From Sphingobacteriaceae bacterium (GTDB lineage: Bacteria; Bacteroidota; Bacteroidia; Sphingobacteriales; Sphingobacteriaceae): 64,000 nucleotides of DNA. Position 1 is the stretch's first letter. Each line of letters opens with the position of its first letter. A program made the translations under genes and the position numbers. Below are positions 10,701-18,572 of this stretch, piece by piece. The notes under the pieces are model-generated. The model was not told the DNA's origin and did not search any database. It saw nothing but the letters and a program-made list of their open reading frames with translations. The stretch spans positions 1-64,000 of the forward strand of contig JACMJM010000011.1 in assembly GCA_014380615.1 (NCBI GenBank), given 5' to 3'.

Positions 10701-11308
10701 TTTAAGTTTTTTTCGATTTCAAACAGCAGATCTTCCACCCGGCTTAAATCTGCTTCAGTTTCTTTTAGCTTACTAAAGGTTTGTTTTTTCCTCAGTTTAT
10801 ACTTGGAAATTCCCGAGGCTTCTTCGAATAACGCCCTTCTTGATCCCTCTTTATTCGCGATAATCTCATCTATCATTTTAAGTTCAATGATGGAGTACGA
10901 GTCGGCCCCGATGCCCGTATCTAAAAAAAGATCGGTTATATCTTTTAAACGGCATTGGATATCGTTCAGGCGATATTCGCTTTCTCCGCTGCGATATAAT
11001 TTGCGGGTAATGGTAACCTGAGTGTAATCTGTAGGGAGGATGTTTTTAGTGTTGTCGAATGTAAGTGATACCTCCGCCAGTTGTGAAGGTTTACGTGTTT
11101 TGGTGCCGTTAAAAATGATATTCTCCATTTTCTCCGACCGAAGCATCCGGGTGCTTTGTTCGCCTAATACCCAGCGGATTGCGTCAACCACGTTAGATTT
11201 ACCACATCCGTTAGGCCCTACAATCGCGGTAACGCCTTCGTTAAAATTTATGGTAATTCTGTCGCCAAAGCTTTTAAAGCCTTTTATTTCCAGCCGGTTT
11301 AATTGCAT
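7766..11308 (-). CDS. smc: Chromosome segregation protein SMC
   Basis: An 1180-residue structural maintenance of chromosomes ATPase, normal length for bacterial SMC. The start at MQLNRLEIKGFKSFGD matches the family; an upstream in-frame extension of 11 residues is not conserved in character. Walker A GPNGCGKSN lies at 32-40. Long heptad-rich coiled coils flank a hinge at about 510-670 that contains GFPESIRFL and SMTGGSVGLF. The C-terminal head carries LSGGEKTLTATALL and Walker B FCIFDEVDAPLDD. With ScpA/ScpB it condenses and segregates the chromosome. No scp gene is nearby. Confidence 0.97.
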   Translation of the reverse strand: MQLNRLEIKGFKSFGDRITINFNEGVTAIVGPNGCGKSNVVDAIRWVLGEQSTRMLRSEKMENIIFNGTKTRKPSQLAEVSLTFDNTKNILPTDYTQVTITRKLYRSGESEYRLNDIQCRLKDITDLFLDTGIGADSYSIIELKMIDEIIANKEGSRRALFEEASGISKYKLRKKQTFSKLKETEADLSRVEDLLFEIEKNLKSLENQARKAERYYKLKDQYKTLSIMLASFKIIGFRESLEALEEQELKHSADKTGIITKIDVLGAALQQQKSDTLTKEKNLSAQQKAANDFIQKIRAYESEKKIKNEQLRFLQEKEKRVNEELEKDKNQLNHVLYNVKRLNEEQVLETEHLNTIKSNLADKKEELDELRVQQQSSKAGVDALVKDNNDLQNQLYNSEKELTVLNIQKDALIQEISRNTTDTESKEAELNEFNKAIAEIEGRLNAKKKEQESLLKAEEDLQFQISTTEELINYQKDKLSAESRKLDAKQNEFNLTKSLVDNLEGFPESIRFLKKSTVWAKQAPLLSDVLFCKEEYRIAIENYLEPVMNHYVVDTQAEAIQAIRLLSDSSKGRANFFILDGLVNNSEQEELLFASSNFISALSIIDVDEKYSRLCRHLLKNVYLTVAGDEEELATSLPDNNMVILGSSGKFTKNRISMTGGSVGLFEGKRIGRAKNLENLAKEIRSAETLISNLKISVEKEGLKLASLKGSLKKQEIQNLQQEINRLNNELISLQTRQEQYAAFIQNSQNRRKDIENKITSIEEEFLKAEPKLTELRAKKLEMGNLLIEKQQAYYELAELVTEKSTAFNQENIRFHQQQNKVSGIEKDLEYRDSQQRSLENKIELNTGELDKTKTEITETLRHVDHSDEDLISMYQQKEELEKGVTEAEQEYYTAKGLITEMEEKIADLRKSKEEAELISNELKDKKTSLKLELNALKERLSIEFSIDINDLLDTETPDIESEDVLREKTERIKQQLADFGAINSMAMEAFREMNDRFTFIQNQKQDLITAKASLLETIKEIDDTAKDKFMAAFTHVREDFIRVFRSLFNEEDSCDLILSNPDNPLEADIDIIARPKGKRPLSINQLSGGEKTLTATALLFSLYLLKPAPFCIFDEVDAPLDDTNIDKFNNIIRKFSGESQFIIVSHNKRTIASTDIIYGVTMIEQGISRVVAVDLREVA

Positions 11309-11424
11309 CTCTCTCTTATAGGCTGTTAGCCATAACATCAATATAGGAATAGCAATTTATGGATTTTATGGAAGTTTTAATATTTTTTTCCTGCTAAAAT
11401 CTTAATTTATTGTACTTTGGTTGT

Positions 11425-11910
11425 ATGGAAGACTTCTTACCATTTCTTGGCGGACTGGCTTATATGGCGTATAAGTTTTATACCAATTACCAGAAAGGGC
11501 AGGAGGAAGCACGTAACCGTAACCCGTCTCAACCTTATCAGGAAACCGAACCGGAAACCTATCGGGAGTGGGGGCAGCCCGAACCAGTGTATGTTCCGGA
11601 GCCTGTTAAGAAATATGAGCCGGTTCCAGAAAAGTACCATGAGCCGAAGTACGAACCCGCATATAGGGAACCAAGAAAGGAAAAGCCCGTTCGTGAAACG
11701 CTTTATCGTGAGCCGGTATCAAAAATACCCCGAAAAGTCGAACTGTCTAATCCCGAAGTACCTGCGGAAGAAATAGTTAAGAACAGGGCCATCCATGAAC
11801 CTCATAAACATAAGTTTGAAGCAAGTCAGGAGGTAACCGATTATTATTCTGATTTTGACTTTAAAGACGCCATAGTTAAAGAAGCCATTCTCAATCGCCC
11901 CCAATATTAA
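11425..11910 (+). CDS. Hypothetical Pro/Glu/Tyr-rich protein
   Basis: A 161-residue protein I cannot assign to a family. The ATG at 11425 is preferred over an upstream TTG. After a short hydrophobic start (MEDFLPFLGGLAYMAYKFY), which may be a membrane anchor, residues 35-110 are low complexity with repeating P-E-P-V, KYEP and YREP units. The C-terminus (about 115-161) is more ordinary and may fold. Its stop overlaps the start of the DUF2490 gene by one base, so translation is likely coupled and the products may work together in the envelope. Confidence 0.65.
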   Translation: MEDFLPFLGGLAYMAYKFYTNYQKGQEEARNRNPSQPYQETEPETYREWGQPEPVYVPEPVKKYEPVPEKYHEPKYEPAYREPRKEKPVRETLYREPVSKIPRKVELSNPEVPAEEIVKNRAIHEPHKHKFEASQEVTDYYSDFDFKDAIVKEAILNRPQY

Positions 11911-12602
11911 TGTACTTTCGCTTTTTTTTGGTTTTATCGGGGCTGTTTGCCTACTCATTTTCATCTCTGGCACAAAGCAAATCAATAAATGATTCGGAAG
12001 TGTGGCCTCAGTTTTACTTTCAAGCACCCATAAATAGCAAATGGTCAGTCGCAGCCGATTATTCTCATCGCTACAGCGGTTTATTCGAAAGCAAAACGCA
12101 ATGGATTGGGCGGGTAGGACTTAGCTATATCATAAAAAAGAACCTTAGTTTATCGGCTGGATATGCTTATTCTGAATATTTTCCGGCGAGCGGAATAAGA
12201 AGAGAGAATCGGCCTTGGCAGCAGGTTCAGGTGGATAATTCCTTTCGGCGACTAAAGCTTAATCACCGGCTAAGACTGGAGGAGCGTTTTATCAAAGATA
12301 AGTCCTCTGAACGTTTCAACTACCGGCTACGATATCAAATCCTCGCCTTAATCCCTGTTTTGCCAGGGAAACGTTTGTCTATAGGTATTTCGGATGAAGT
12401 AATGATTAATGCCGGAAACCAGGTAAGTGGCAATAAGTTCGACCAAAACCGGCTTCAGGCTGGCTTGCAGATAAAATTGGCAAATCATGTGTTTTTAAAT
12501 CCGGCGTATTTGTATACGTATCAGATTCAGTCGAATAAAAAAGATTTCAGGAATATTGATATTGTGCGGGCCGGTATTATTTATAAAAGGGAAAGTTTAT
12601 AG
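11910..12602 (+). CDS. DUF2490 family outer-membrane-type protein
   Basis: A 230-residue protein with a signal peptide (cleavage after SLAQS) and alternating-strand sequence resembling a small beta barrel (KWSVAADYSHRYSG, RLEERFIKD). It matches the Bacteroidota family DUF2490, predicted outer membrane proteins of unknown function. Conserved landmarks are EVWPQFYFQ near the mature N-terminus and LRLEERF in the middle. It is coupled to the preceding Pro/Glu-rich gene and converges on rpoD across a shared hairpin terminator. Confidence 0.8.
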   Translation: MYFRFFLVLSGLFAYSFSSLAQSKSINDSEVWPQFYFQAPINSKWSVAADYSHRYSGLFESKTQWIGRVGLSYIIKKNLSLSAGYAYSEYFPASGIRRENRPWQQVQVDNSFRRLKLNHRLRLEERFIKDKSSERFNYRLRYQILALIPVLPGKRLSIGISDEVMINAGNQVSGNKFDQNRLQAGLQIKLANHVFLNPAYLYTYQIQSNKKDFRNIDIVRAGIIYKRESL

Positions 12603-12645
12603 CGGGCTTTAAGGTTAAGTCGTTATAAAAGAGAATGAAAACAAA

Positions 12646-12673
12646 AAAAGGCTTACATTTCTGCAAGCCTTTT
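12646..12673 (-). terminator. Terminator between DUF2490 gene and rpoD
   Basis: AAAGGCTT and AAGCCTTT arms around a 10-nt loop. The A-run on the + strand side gives a T-tract for minus-strand transcription, so it should end rpoD mRNA; it may also work for the opposing gene. Confidence 0.8.
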
Positions 12674-12693
12674 CCTCAATTTCTATTTCGGCA

Positions 12694-13554
12694 CTATCCC
12701 AAATAAGATTTCAAAATCTTACTTCTGGAAGTATGGCGAAGGCGTTGAAGCGCTTTATCTTTAATCTGTCTTACACGTTCGCGGGTAAGGTTGAATTTTT
12801 CGCCTATTTCTTCGAGCGAAAGCGGATGATTGCTACCCAAACCGAAGAAAAGAACGATGATTTCGCGTTCACGTTCGGTAAGAGTTTGCAACGAGCGTTT
12901 TATCTCTTCAGATAAAGACTCATCAATTAAGTTACTATCAGTGCTTTGTTCGCCGTTTTCTAATACATCTAATAATGTATTTTCTTCTCCCTGAACAAAT
13001 GGCGCATCCATAGAAACGTGGCGGCCCGAATTGCTTAATGTGTCGGAAATTTTGTCGACAGTTGTTTCAAGCGTGTCTGCCAGTTCTTCCGGAGAAGGCT
13101 CGCGTTCGAATTCTTGTTCAAGTTTTGAAAACGCCTTGCTGATTTTACTTAAAGAACCAACCTGGTTTAAAGGCAAACGAACAATTCGAGATTGCTCGGC
13201 AATTGCCTGAAGAATTGACTGGCGGATCCACCAAACAGCGTATGATATGAATTTAAAACCTTTCGTTTCATCAAAACGCTTTGCGGCTTTAATTAAACCT
13301 AAATTTCCTTCATTTATTAGGTCGCCTAAAGTAAGCCCCTGATTTTGATATTGTTTAGCTACCGAAACTACGAAACGTAAGTTTGTTTTTGTTAAGCGTT
13401 CAAGCGCTGCCTGATCGCCTTCGCGAATTTTCTGAGCAAGAATTACTTCTTCCTCTGCAGTAATTAAGTCTACTTTACCAATTTCGTGTAAGTATTTGTC
13501 GAGAGATTGCGACTCACGATTGGTAATGGATTGTGTTATTTTGAGTTGTCTCAT
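12694..13554 (-). CDS. rpoD: Primary RNA polymerase sigma factor
   Basis: A 286-residue sigma-70, the short Bacteroidota form without region 1.1. Region 1.2 is at about 15-50 ([10 protein letters not shown]). Region 2 spans about 60-130, with [28 protein letters not shown] and [13 protein letters not shown]. Region 3 follows from about 140, and region 4 near 225-280 includes [20 protein letters not shown], the helix-turn-helix that reads the -33 element. This lineage recognises TTG/TAnnTTTG promoters, which agrees with -7 boxes seen in the window, including one upstream of this gene. Confidence 0.97.
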   Translation of the reverse strand: MRQLKITQSITNRESQSLDKYLHEIGKVDLITAEEEVILAQKIREGDQAALERLTKTNLRFVVSVAKQYQNQGLTLGDLINEGNLGLIKAAKRFDETKGFKFISYAVWWIRQSILQAIAEQSRIVRLPLNQVGSLSKISKAFSKLEQEFEREPSPEELADTLETTVDKISDTLSNSGRHVSMDAPFVQGEENTLLDVLENGEQSTDSNLIDESLSEEIKRSLQTLTEREREIIVLFFGLGSNHPLSLEEIGEKFNLTRERVRQIKDKALQRLRHTSRSKILKSYLG

Positions 13555-13588
13555 TTAAAGTACGATACCCCTTTCTTAAAAGCGTGTG

Positions 13589-13596
13589 CAAAGTTA
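13589..13596 (-). promoter_or_regulatory. Predicted -7 box for rpoD
   Basis: TAACTTTG on the minus strand, a full match to the Bacteroidota TAnnTTTG -7 consensus, 35 bp upstream of the rpoD start. I see no good TTG at the expected -33 spacing. Confidence 0.55.
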
Positions 13597-13870
13597 TAAA
13601 TTTTGTTAAGCTTTTAACGGTATTTAGATGGAAAAGTTGTAAGAAAAATTTTTCTAAGATCAAAGACTTTATTAACAATAATCGTTCCATTAGTTATAAA
13701 ATGTAGTTTTCATGAAGGTATGATGACACAAACTTTAATGTGACAGAAACCCTGAAGAGAGTTCTGTAGAAGTTTGAGAATTTATAATTCAATAAATCTT
13801 TTTGGTGTTGTTTTAAATGTTGATTTTATTGTTTTTCATGCTTTATTTATTGTAAATCAATAAATTTATT
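13597..13870. other. AT-rich intergenic region between divergent rpoD and DUF2975 genes
   Basis: About 270 bp, very AT-rich, with no convincing ORF, RNA gene or repeat. It should hold upstream promoter elements for both divergent genes. Confidence 0.6.
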
Positions 13871-13899
13871 TTGAATTGTAATAATTATAGATAGCTTTG
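13871..13899 (+). promoter_or_regulatory. Predicted TTG / TAnnTTTG promoter for the DUF2975 gene
   Basis: TTG at 13871-13873 and TAGCTTTG at 13892-13899, with 18 bp between them, match the Bacteroidota housekeeping promoter. The ATG at 13915 would lie about 9 bp from the expected transcription start, so the ATG at 13933 may be used instead. Confidence 0.6.
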
Positions 13900-13914
13900 C
13901 TTAAACTTTTTATT

Positions 13915-14535
13915 ATGGAACGGCTAAATGTGATGAGATACAGACGGCATCCCGGGGGTATAAGGGGGCTTATAATAACGTTTAAAATTCTTTTCTTTTT
14001 GTCGTTTTGTGTAATGTCAACCTTTACAGTAGGGTCAATTATAGGAATGTGGTCAGAAAGTCGCAGTGTTGAAGTGGTAAGCAAAAAAACTCATTCTAAA
14101 ATTTTTGATAGCAATGAAGGCAAAATAAGACGTGTTAAAGAATCGGGCTATTACTCATTCAAAACGAGAAATATTTTTGATAGGATATTTATGAATAAAA
14201 AAGGGTATCCGGATATATTAACCTGTATCATAACGCTGGCTATAATGTGGCAAGCATTTAAAGTGTTTGAAGCTTTAAAATTAGAGGCACCATTTTTAAG
14301 AGAAACTGCGAGCCGTATAAAAAAGCTGGGGATTCTGATAATCACGGCATGGGTTACAGGGCTTATAAAAAACAGTTATACCCGAAGCTCGATCTGGGAA
14401 CTTACAAATGAGCAATACCATTTTGATGCGCCGGATTCAGTGTATTCGCTGGGTTTAGGAATTATAATGTTAATTATTGCTGCGGTTTACAAGCGTGGAT
14501 GTGAGCTGCAGGAAGATAGAGATTTAACTGTTTGA
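13915..14535 (+). CDS. DUF2975 family membrane protein (copy 1)
   Basis: A 206-residue integral membrane protein with four predicted membrane segments (near 20-45, 100-118, 138-156, 180-198). It ends in the short soluble tail LQEDRDLTV, which is characteristic of DUF2975. These proteins of unknown function are usually encoded beside a small YozG-like XRE regulator; such a gene lies at the end of this array. Start may be at 13915 or at the later ATG 13933. It is separated from its two paralogues by a MITE-like insertion at 14537, so it may be transcribed separately from them. Confidence 0.78.
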   Translation: MERLNVMRYRRHPGGIRGLIITFKILFFLSFCVMSTFTVGSIIGMWSESRSVEVVSKKTHSKIFDSNEGKIRRVKESGYYSFKTRNIFDRIFMNKKGYPDILTCIITLAIMWQAFKVFEALKLEAPFLRETASRIKKLGILIITAWVTGLIKNSYTRSSIWELTNEQYHFDAPDSVYSLGLGIIMLIIAAVYKRGCELQEDRDLTV

Positions 14536-14536
14536 T

Positions 14537-14808
14537 TAGTGTCGTATTATTTATGTTAGGCTGGTGAGATTTTTTTTATAAAACTGGAAGAAATATGAGG
14601 TGAAATAATGTTGTTATGGCACAAAGGTGGCGTCATGTTGAGCCTGTCGAAACATAGAGCGGGTTGCCCCCACACGACCCTTCGACGGGCTCAGGGTGAC
14701 GGGCCGCCACGCACGTCATAGGTAGCGGAGTCGAAGCCCATGGGAATTTCCCTTCGACTCCGCTCAGGGTGACAATAGATACGACCTTTTAGCACTAACA
14801 CGACACTA
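14537..14808. mobile_element. 272-bp MITE-like element with terminal inverted repeats
   Basis: The ends are TAGTGTCGTATTA (14537-14549) and TAACACGACACTA (14796-14808), inverted repeats with one mismatch in 13. The interior holds REP-like palindromic units with CTTCGAC, CCGCTCAGGGTGAC and GGCTCAGGGTGAC. It has no ORF of useful length, so it would be non-autonomous. It starts 1-2 bp after the first DUF2975 stop codon. Related motifs lie at 6634-6700. Confidence 0.6.
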
Positions 14809-14823
14809 GTTTTATTCTTATTC

Positions 14824-15465
14824 ATGGTTTGCATTACTAAACAAAAAGTAAATGATATGGACGACCTGACAAAAGGGATTCGAAGCTGGCCAAGAGTGTT
14901 GGTGGCTAATATGATACTATTATTATGTATAAGCATTTTGTCTAATTACTTGGATTATTCGAGAGGCAAAACCGTCGAATTGAAAGTGAGAACCCGTTAT
15001 AATGATGCGGTGCATTATAATAAAGTTTCAACGGTACATGGCGTCTTTGAATCTGGTTCGAATGGTACTCTTAGCGTTAAGCCTCAATCGTTTCTGGATG
15101 CATATATATTAACTTATGCGACCAGTGAATCGTTTAATGTGTTTGACTACCTCTATTTCTTGACTATCACCTGCCTGCTTTGGTGGATGACTTATGACAT
15201 CAGGAAAGAAGATATTTTTAGCAAAAAGGTAATCACGGGCCTTAGATGGATTGGCTGGTCAATTGCGTTTTACGGCATTCTTAAAATGTTAATTTTCTTT
15301 CCTGTAAATGCGTTTATAGGTAATTATACTGGAGAGGTATTTGGCGCACAGGAGCCGATACGGTATCCATATAGTTTTCTGATGGGGGCTCTACTCTTTC
15401 AGTTGATTCCTATGTTTATTCAAAAAGCCCGGCAAATTCAAAAGGAAAAAGAGCTAACTATTTAA
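14824..15465 (+). CDS. DUF2975 family membrane protein (copy 2)
   Basis: A 213-residue, four-segment membrane protein paralogous to its neighbours. It shares the layout of an N-terminal membrane helix, a roughly 80-residue extracytoplasmic region, two central helices and a final helix followed by the tail QKEKELTI. An alternative start is the ATG at 14857 (MDDLTKGIRS), which resembles the cytosolic N-terminus of copy 1. The stop is 4 bp before copy 3, so the two are one operon. Its upstream region now consists of the MITE-like element, which may have replaced or supplied its promoter. Confidence 0.78.
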   Translation: MVCITKQKVNDMDDLTKGIRSWPRVLVANMILLLCISILSNYLDYSRGKTVELKVRTRYNDAVHYNKVSTVHGVFESGSNGTLSVKPQSFLDAYILTYATSESFNVFDYLYFLTITCLLWWMTYDIRKEDIFSKKVITGLRWIGWSIAFYGILKMLIFFPVNAFIGNYTGEVFGAQEPIRYPYSFLMGALLFQLIPMFIQKARQIQKEKELTI

Positions 15466-15469
15466 AATC

Positions 15470-16108
15470 ATGGAAGAAATTCAACCACTTATCAAGACCA
15501 CTCGTGCGCAATTCAGATTTTTAGGAATAGGTATTGCTGTTATGTGCCTGTTTTTTGCCTTTTGGGATATAAGTGATACCCTGGATGAACATAAAGAAGG
15601 ACTTTATTTCCCTTTGGAAGTATATATAAACAGCTCCGGTTCATTCGATACCAGGCAAACCGCGAACATTGCTGGAGATAAACTGATTTATGGCACAACA
15701 GGTAAGCTTTTATATCATCCCGGCTCTTCATTTGATGCGGTTATTTACAATTGTCTTTCAGGGTCAGTAGGAAGGGTAGGCATTATAGATTATTTGTATA
15801 TGTTCTTTATTGCCTTGTATATCATTATTATTTCCTTTACCATTCGTGAGAATGAGTTTTTTAGTCAGCGTACCTACGCTAAATTTATGGGGATATTCTT
15901 TTTAAGCATTTTCTTGTTTATTTGCCAGATGGGACTTATTAACTGGATAGAAAATAGATTTTTCGAACAAAGTAAGCATGTGCTTGAACTGAATTTACAA
16001 AGACCTAGCATTGGCCCAATCTTTCTTATCCAATTCGTGATGTTGTTTTTTACTTTCATTTTCAACCGAGGTACTAAGGTTCAAAAAGAGCAGGAGCTAA
16101 CTATCTGA
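15470..16108 (+). CDS. DUF2975 family membrane protein (copy 3)
   Basis: A 212-residue, four-segment membrane protein that ends in VQKEQELTI, the tail shared with copy 2. The extracytoplasmic loop (about 45-95) is diverged from the other copies, while the last two helices and tail are conserved. It starts 4 bp after copy 2, and the XRE regulator starts 1 bp after its stop. The DUF2975-regulator pairing is recurrent in Firmicutes and Bacteroidota; function is unknown. Confidence 0.8.
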   Translation: MEEIQPLIKTTRAQFRFLGIGIAVMCLFFAFWDISDTLDEHKEGLYFPLEVYINSSGSFDTRQTANIAGDKLIYGTTGKLLYHPGSSFDAVIYNCLSGSVGRVGIIDYLYMFFIALYIIIISFTIRENEFFSQRTYAKFMGIFFLSIFLFICQMGLINWIENRFFEQSKHVLELNLQRPSIGPIFLIQFVMLFFTFIFNRGTKVQKEQELTI

Positions 16109-16109
16109 T

Positions 16110-16319
16110 ATGCCTATCATAATCAACCTCGACGTAATGATGGCTAAACGCAAAATGTCGCTCAACGAATTAAGTGAGCGGGTTGGTATAACTGTGTCTA
16201 ATCTTTCAATATTGAAAACCGGCAAAGCTAAAGCCGTACGCCTCGAAACATTAGAAGCGATTTGCAAAGTGCTGGATTGCCAGCCCGGTGATATATTGGA
16301 GTATGTTAAAGAGAGTTAG
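16110..16319 (+). CDS. YozG-like XRE family HTH regulator
   Basis: A 69-residue single-domain helix-turn-helix protein of the Cro/CI type, close in size and motif to B. subtilis YozG. The recognition segment is SLNELSERVGITVSNLSILKTG-like, with the usual ending LEAICKVLDCQPGDILEY. The likely role is transcriptional control of the DUF2975 operon it terminates. A second in-frame ATG 8-10 codons in (MMAKRKM) could also be used. It overlaps the convergent MBL hydrolase gene by 4 bp at the stop codons. Confidence 0.9.
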   Translation: MPIIINLDVMMAKRKMSLNELSERVGITVSNLSILKTGKAKAVRLETLEAICKVLDCQPGDILEYVKES

Positions 16320-17152
16320 AGTTCTTCAAGTTTAAATGTTTCGCTCAAACGAATGCCTTTTTCCGTTTCTATCAGCGTACAGCATTCATTAACAGCATCA
16401 TGTTCCATAAAAAGAATGTAATTATTCTGAAAGGCCTCCGCCAAAATACTTCTTTTCTCTTCCATTGCCTTTAAAGGAAAAACATCATATCCGGCAACAT
16501 AAGCAATGGGTAAATGGCCCGCAGTGGGAATTAAATCCGCAGCAAATAGTATGGTTTTTCCTTTGTATGTTAGTTGAGGCAACATCATGGCTTCTGTATG
16601 TCCGTAAGTGAAGCGAATCTGAAAATCCTTAAGAAATTGCTTTTGATCTTGGTTAACAAACTTTAACCGCCCGCTTTCCTCCAGCGGTAAAAGATTTTCC
16701 GAAAGGAAGGATGCTTTCTCACGTTCGTTAGGATTCATAGCCCAGTCCCAGTGACTTTGATTACTCCAATACGTAGCGTTCTTAAAAGCAGGAATGAGTT
16801 TTTCACCTTCCCGTTTAATGGCACCACCCGCATGATCGAGATGCAGATGAGTTAAAAATACATCTGTAACATCATCTTTATTAAAACCATATCCAGCCAG
16901 TGATTTTTCTGTAGAAACATCGCCGTGTAAATGATAATAACTCAGGAACTTTTCACTCTGCTTATTACCTATGCCTGTATCTATCAAAATCAATCTGTCG
17001 CCTTCTTCAATTAACAAAGATCGCATGGCCAGGGTACAAAGATTATTTTCATCGGCAGGATTGGTTTTCTGCCATATCGATTTTGGAACTACGCCGAACA
17101 TAGCTCCTCCGTCTAATTTGAAAAATCCGGTATCTATGCTGTAGAGATTCAT
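16316..17152 (-). CDS. MBL-fold metallo-hydrolase
   Basis: A 278-residue metallo-beta-lactamase-fold hydrolase. The binuclear metal motif THLHLDHAGG is near 100-110, a second His is in the FTYGHTEAM segment near 178, an Asp in FAADLIPTAG near 200 and a C-terminal His in FMEHDAV near 250. The family includes quorum-quenching lactonases and many uncharacterised hydrolases; the sequence does not decide between them. There is no signal peptide, so it is cytosolic. It lies 12 bp downstream of the GH5 gene stop on the same strand and may be co-transcribed with it. Confidence 0.85.
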   Translation of the reverse strand: MNLYSIDTGFFKLDGGAMFGVVPKSIWQKTNPADENNLCTLAMRSLLIEEGDRLILIDTGIGNKQSEKFLSYYHLHGDVSTEKSLAGYGFNKDDVTDVFLTHLHLDHAGGAIKREGEKLIPAFKNATYWSNQSHWDWAMNPNEREKASFLSENLLPLEESGRLKFVNQDQKQFLKDFQIRFTYGHTEAMMLPQLTYKGKTILFAADLIPTAGHLPIAYVAGYDVFPLKAMEEKRSILAEAFQNNYILFMEHDAVNECCTLIETEKGIRLSETFKLEEL

Positions 17153-17164
17153 TAGAAATTGTGA

Positions 17165-18121
17165 TTACTTGTAATAGCTTCTTAACATGTTCCGGGTTTC
17201 TGTTCCCCAGGGAGTTAGATCCGAATCCTTCCAATTTCCATTTGAAGAGGCGGTTGGATATAACACGGAGCAGGTTTCTTTCTTATCTGAAATCGACCAG
17301 ATTACTCTGCTTACTTTATTTTTATCGGCCCAGTTCATCCATTCGTTCCATTCTGTGGAGTTTACAGGGCCATTTCCGCTGGCTTCCATGCCCGCACATT
17401 CGGAAATAAAAATGGGCAAGCCTTTTTTTAACGCATAATCACTGCGTTCGCGGAGCCATTTGCCATGTGTGGCGGCATAAAAATGTACGGTATACATAAT
17501 GTTTTTCTGGCCTTGTATCGGGTCGTCGGCCGCGATGTGAATCTCCTGATCCCAACGAGGGGTGCCCACTAAAATAATGTTGTCTTTATCGATTTTGCGG
17601 ATTGCGGAAATAACTTCGGTTGAATAGGCTTTGATTTCCGGCCAGGTATTTTTTTCGGGTTCGTTAAATATTTCATAGATCACGTTGGGATGTTTGCCGT
17701 ATAGGGTTGCCATCTCGCTAAAAAATGCTTTTGCTTGGTTTAGTTGGATGGTATGACTGTGCCAATCTATAATTACATAAATCCCCTCTTTAAGGGCTTG
17801 ATCTACTACTGCTTTTATTTTTTCTTTGGCTTTTGCAGGATTTTGTAAATACGCGTCGTGCGGTTCAACACCGACTGCAATTCGTAAAACTGAGCATTTC
17901 CAGTCTCTATGCAGCCATTTAACCGCATCCTGATTGTAAAAGCGTGGCCACCAGTTATGCCAGCCAAAACTCATGCCTCTGAGAATTACAGGTTTGCCAT
18001 GTTTATCTGTTAGCTGGGTGCCGGTTACTTTTAATTGCCCGTATTGTTTTACTTCTTGTGCCGAAACGGTGTTAAGAGTGAGGGCCAAAGCAAATACAAC
18101 GAAACTTGTTTTTGTAATCAT
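17165..18121 (-). CDS. Glycoside hydrolase family 5 (cellulase-like), secreted
   Basis: A 318-residue enzyme with a signal peptide ending at TVSAQ. The GH5 landmarks are present in order: RGMSFGWHNWWP, LRIAVGVEP, IIDWHSH, the acid/base Glu in YEIFNEPEKN near 150 and the nucleophile Glu in IFISECAGM near 240. GH5 enzymes cleave beta-1,4-glucans, mannans or related polysaccharides. A single-domain enzyme without a carbohydrate-binding module or dockerin suggests action in the periplasm or on soluble oligosaccharides. No SusD pair or other polysaccharide-utilisation genes sit beside it. Confidence 0.9.
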   Translation of the reverse strand: MITKTSFVVFALALTLNTVSAQEVKQYGQLKVTGTQLTDKHGKPVILRGMSFGWHNWWPRFYNQDAVKWLHRDWKCSVLRIAVGVEPHDAYLQNPAKAKEKIKAVVDQALKEGIYVIIDWHSHTIQLNQAKAFFSEMATLYGKHPNVIYEIFNEPEKNTWPEIKAYSTEVISAIRKIDKDNIILVGTPRWDQEIHIAADDPIQGQKNIMYTVHFYAATHGKWLRERSDYALKKGLPIFISECAGMEASGNGPVNSTEWNEWMNWADKNKVSRVIWSISDKKETCSVLYPTASSNGNWKDSDLTPWGTETRNMLRSYYK

Positions 18122-18139
18122 AAGCTCTTAGAAGTAAAA

Positions 18140-18460
18140 TCAGGGGTTCGAGCTAAGCTTTAATCCCAATATTGATCCTATCAATAAAAATAAAAAGAAT
18201 AAACGCCAGAAATCCGATGGCTCTTTAAATAAAAAGATGCCGATGATAACCGATCCGGCAGCACCGATGCCTGTCCATACGGCATAGCCCGTGCCCATCG
18301 GAATGGTTTGTATTGCTTTATTGAGAAGTATAAAACTTAATGTAATACAAATAAAGAAACCGATACTCCAGCCTAATTTGCTGAAGTTGTTAGATAACTT
18401 TAAACAAGTGGTAAAGCCTATTTCGAATAAGCCGCCAAGAATTAAATAGATCCAGGCCAT
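18140..18460 (-). CDS. Small multidrug resistance (SMR) family transporter
   Basis: A 106-residue protein with four hydrophobic helices, the standard SMR size. Its first helix carries the conserved proton-coupling Glu (Glu 13, in GGLFEIGFT), and the segment IPMGTGYAVWTGIGAAG in helix 3 is typical of SugE/EmrE proteins. SMR proteins export cationic drugs or guanidinium. The GLFEIGFTTCLKLS start leans towards the SugE/Gdx branch, but I would not assign substrate. It is an isolated gene upstream of GH5. Confidence 0.9.
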   Translation of the reverse strand: MAWIYLILGGLFEIGFTTCLKLSNNFSKLGWSIGFFICITLSFILLNKAIQTIPMGTGYAVWTGIGAAGSVIIGIFLFKEPSDFWRLFFLFLLIGSILGLKLSSNP

Positions 18461-18482
18461 AATTGTAATTTACGATGATAAC

Positions 18483-18507
18483 AAAAAAACCTGCCGAATG
18501 GCAGGTT
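18483..18507 (-). terminator. Terminator of lpdA
   Basis: AACCTGCC and GGCAGGTT arms with a GAAT loop, followed by a T-run on the minus strand. It lies 66 bp past the lpdA stop and upstream of the SMR gene. Confidence 0.8.
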
Positions 18508-18572
18508 ATAAATTATAAATTATAAATATTTTTTCCCTTCCACCTTCCACCCTTCACCTTCAACCTTTCACC

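Noticed and set aside
7845-11321. Several + strand ORFs of 60-110 codons inside smc
   Set aside because: All are antisense to an intact 1180-codon gene and rich in Ser, as expected for the reverse complement of coiled-coil codons.
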